64,000 bases of DNA, taken from contig OY253650.1 of the NCBI GenBank assembly GCA_958009055.1, forward strand, positions 372,001 through 436,000. Direction: 5' to 3'. Below the pieces are notes generated by a model. That model made no database searches. It saw only the letters and a list, made by a program, of their open reading frames with translations, and had not been told where the DNA came from. How positions within the stretch are numbered: the stretch's first letter is position 1; every line of letters starts with the position of its first letter. The DNA comes from Choricystis sp. odSpoLacu1. Its lineage: Eukaryota; Chlorophyta; Trebouxiophyceae. Shown one piece after another: positions 61,801 to 64,000 of this stretch. Both the position numbers and the translations under genes were made by a program.

Positions 61801-63479
61801 GATCCAGCTCGACCACGTGGGACCCAGACACCGGATCGTGCGCCAGCAGGGCAAACAAGCGTCCCCGCGTGTCCACGCCGCCGGCGGGAGGGGTGGCCAC
61901 GACGGCAAACGCGCGGCCGGGGGCAGCTCCCAGCCCCGGCCCCGCCCCCGCCCCCGGCCCCATCGTATCGAGCGCGGCGAGTGGGTAGGTGCACACCAGG
62001 TCCAGCGTGGTCACATTGAGTGCATCGATGGCTGGGCGCTCTCTGTCGGCCACCCAGAGCAGGCGCCGGCGGGTATCAAGATCAAGGGCGTGCGGATTCC
62101 GCCACGGCCACGCGTCGCCTTGAGCGGCGACGTGGGTCGGGGGCAGGCCGGCGTCGGCCACGCCATCGCCACGCACATCGCCCGTCATGATGCGCGGGTC
62201 ATCTACCAGGCCAGTGTCGTTGGTGGCGTCCAGCGCGCCCACCATGGCCTGCAAGGTGACAAAGGACGCGGGCGGCGCCGCGGCGCGGTCGAGCGCGTCC
62301 AAAAAACGCGCACTCACACCGCGGGCGCCGCCAAACAAGCGCAGCCAGGCCACCGCCTGCCTCGCTTCGTGCGCGGACACGCCCGCCTGCAGCGGGGCAG
62401 CGGGTGAGGCGTCCGTCATGGCCGCCACCATGGCGGCCGGCGACAGCAGCAGCCCACGCGCGACGTCACCTAGCAGCGCGCCAGTCGCGTTGTCAAACAC
62501 GACAACCCGCGCATCATAGTACCCACTCGCCACCAGGATCCGTCCATCCCCCGTCGCCACCGCCGACGTGGGGTCCGCCAGGGCGGCCCTGCCATAGCGC
62601 GCGCGCGCGGCGCCATAAAACGCGCGGTGGCTCGCGATCGAGCCGTCCAGCTCGGCGCCCGCCGCCGCCGCGTCCAGCGTCCAGGGCGCGCCGTAGCGGG
62701 CGAGGACGGCGCCCGAGTCAGCGTCCACGGCGAACGCGGAGTCGAGCATGCGGTCCGTCTGAGTGGGGGATGGGTCAGTGTGTAAGGTGCGAGTGACAGG
62801 TGACAACACAAGACAAGGAAAGAAACAACCACCTCGCCCCAAAACTCACCACATACAGCGTGCCTCCATCCGGGGCCACAGTGAGCGAGTGCGGGAAGTG
62901 GAGCGTGTCGGCCAGAAAGCTGGCGTCGACAGACCTAAGCTCCCCCTCACTTGACGGCGCGGTCAGCAGCAGCAGCGTCGCCTCCGGAATGGGGGTGACG
63001 CAGTTGACGGACGCGGTCGCGTTTATAAACCCGCTGTCCTCGCACCACCGGTTGCAGCAGCGCCCCACGCCGCGGTGCAGGGCGTAGGCTGCGCCGTCGC
63101 CGCGCCCCGGCACAAACTGCACGCTCGTCGGCGTGCCGATCACGCCGTCCCCCTCCAGCCGGGTCAGCGTGTGCGTCAACCAGTGCGTCTTGGTGACTGA
63201 GGTGGGTGCAACGCTGGCCACGGGGGTGGGCGCCAGTTGCCAGGCTTGCTGGGTGAGGGCGGAGAGCGCGTCGGCGGTCGTCACGACAGCCGAGGTGGCG
63301 TCGGTTGGTGTCGACGCGGGCGATGCTGCCGCTGGGCCGCCGTATTTTGGGGTGCCCTGTGCGTTGCCACGAGTGTCGACACCGTCGGCGGGAGCCGAGG
63401 CGGCCAGAGTGGCGGCAGCCAGCACAAGCATGCAGCAGCGCAGCAGCAGCATGCTGCGGCCAGCGCCTTGGGCGCGCAT
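58864..63479 (-). CDS. large fusion: signal peptide, NHL-like propeller, TM, histidine phosphatase, polytopic membrane domain
   Basis: Exons 63479-62850 and 62758-58864, about 1,500 codons. Order: signal peptide (MLLLRCCMLVLAAATLAAS); NHL/PAL-type propeller to ~590 (FPHSLTVAPDGGTLYVTDRM; NPHALDLDTRRRLLWVADRE); one span (LLTVQWVTLLVLAAAVPGCV, ~605-625); disordered linker; phosphoglycerate-mutase-type domain (FIRHGESTSNERG at ~750; EKSFGIFSGQN; GHQYALEP; LPNGKAMS); then ~10 spans, with TLMFAGGSSLTPHDLRRVL recalling bile-acid-symporter-like carriers; acidic tail. Propeller-TM-RHG and phosphatase-TM junctions each lie within one uninterrupted frame, so the fusion is not an artefact. Frame changes occur at a GC repeat (~61040-61052) and C4 (60140-60143); an in-frame TGA is at 59683-59685. 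The part after the TGA could be a separate gene starting at 59526. Function unknown. Confidence 0.65.
59552..59635. repeat. two 42-bp tandem units in coding sequence
   Basis: 59552-59593 and 59594-59635 differ at about five positions; the first ~14 bp recur partly in degraded form at 59636. In the gene frame each encodes a 14-residue unit of the type HDAALSPRGDRSAS. Confidence 0.85.
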
Positions 63480-63751
63480 TGTGGGTGTGCCGCGGCCTTG
63501 TTGGAGGAGGACTGGGCACACAGAGAGTGTGGGGAGGGTGGGAGGGCGGGAGCAGGCTTTGGGGGCACGGCGTGGGAGCCCCCCCCCAACCGCGCGAAGC
63601 TGGTGTGCGAAGCAACACAAATTTGCTCAGACAAGAAGAGAAAACGCAAAACCCTCGCCTCTCTCGCGCGCGCTCTCGCGTCCCCGTTCCTCTCGAGCCG
63701 CGCCACCTGTTCGACACTTCGAAAGAAGTCACACACGCACGCCCCCTCTGC
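63480..63751. promoter_or_regulatory. divergent intergenic region, fusion gene / last gene
   Basis: 272 bp between two outward ATGs. The half nearest the fusion gene is G-rich; the other is richer in A and C/T. No TATA-like element is evident. Confidence 0.45.
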
Positions 63752-64000
63752 ATGGAGGCCCGCGGCGGCGAGGTGAGAGCCGAGAGAGCGCAAAACCCTC
63801 CACACATGGGTGCGCGATGCGCACGCTGCGGCCCCTTGCGCCCCCCGCCGCCGCCTCTCCCTCGGACACGCACCACCGCGCACGTTCGCGCTTCAACCAA
63901 CTCTCATCCCCTGCCCACACCACCCACAGGCCGCCACCTCGGACGCCGCCGCCAGCGCGGCGCGGTTGTCAGAGTGGACGCCCGCCGCGCGGCGCGAGCT
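63752..64000 (+). CDS. 5' end of an unknown gene (truncated by window end)
   Basis: Exon 1 63752-63772 (MEARGGE) joins through GTGAGAG ... CCACAG to exon 2 from 63930, giving AATSDAAASAARLSEWTPAA and continuing past the window. Splice sites and phase agree and the layout (21-nt first exon, CACCCACAG acceptor) resembles other genes here. Too little is present to name it. Confidence 0.45.
   Translation, partial: MEARGGEVRAERAQNPPHMGARCARCGPLRPPPPPLPRTRTTAHVRASTNSHPLPTPPTGRHLGRRRQRGAVVRVDARRAARA

Overview
The window is nuclear DNA from a GC-rich, gene-dense unicellular eukaryote that is very probably a flagellated microalga. It carries about 35 genes on both strands. Most have no intron or a few short ones, with GTGAGT-type donors and pyrimidine-rich CAG acceptors. 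Phototrophy is indicated by a plastid-type malonyl-CoA:ACP transacylase, a uroporphyrinogen decarboxylase with a leader, a tocopherol cyclase and a plant-type PEP-mutase-family protein. Centrioles or flagella are indicated by CCDC61/VFL3 and TBCCD1. The aconitase is the animal/fungal mitochondrial type, not the IRP1-like type of green plants, so I lean towards a haptophyte, pelagophyte or other non-green alga. The lineage is not settled by this window. Gene structures were read by eye from splice sites and conserved protein motifs.

Layout. 0-10 kb: mitochondrial uL24 (3' end only), malonyl transacylase, malic enzyme, phosphomannomutase, an SLC4/BOR1-like transporter, a PEP-mutase-family protein and Pol I subunit RPA12. 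10-20 kb: low-molecular-weight phosphatase, a full-size ABCG transporter, an unknown Ala-rich protein and exocyst Sec10. 20-31 kb: PRMT3, Beclin/ATG6, an AIG2-like protein, USE1 SNARE, a coiled-coil protein, UROD, a PQ-loop transporter and tocopherol cyclase. 31-45 kb: an MFS transporter, TBCCD1, mitochondrial aconitase, complex I NDUFA9, RRP1 and mitochondrial uS17. 44-58 kb: a membrane RING E3, an SLC35F6-like transporter, GDP-mannose 3,5-epimerase, Rab2, DDX41, a 63-residue unknown, syntaxin 5 and CCDC61. 58-64 kb: HDDC2, a very large secreted/membrane fusion protein and the start of one more gene.

Functional links. PMM and GME are two steps of the mannose route to L-galactose and ascorbate; tocopherol cyclase adds the lipid antioxidant. 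Rab2, syntaxin 5, USE1 and Sec10 cover ER-Golgi traffic and exocytosis. RPA12, RRP1 and PRMT3 all concern ribosome production. Aconitase and NDUFA9, both mitochondrial, share a 197-bp divergent promoter. Many neighbours are head-to-head, with 160-330 bp between start codons.

Most unusual item: 58864-63479 encodes a signal peptide, an NHL-like propeller, one membrane span, a histidine-phosphatase (phosphoglycerate-mutase) domain and about ten further membrane spans. I know of no described protein with this order. Caution: six genes (malic enzyme, BOR1-like, Sec10, a coiled-coil protein, MFS, the fusion) contain apparent frameshifts. All but the malic enzyme one lie in homopolymers or GC repeats, which suggests consensus errors, although real lesions cannot be excluded.
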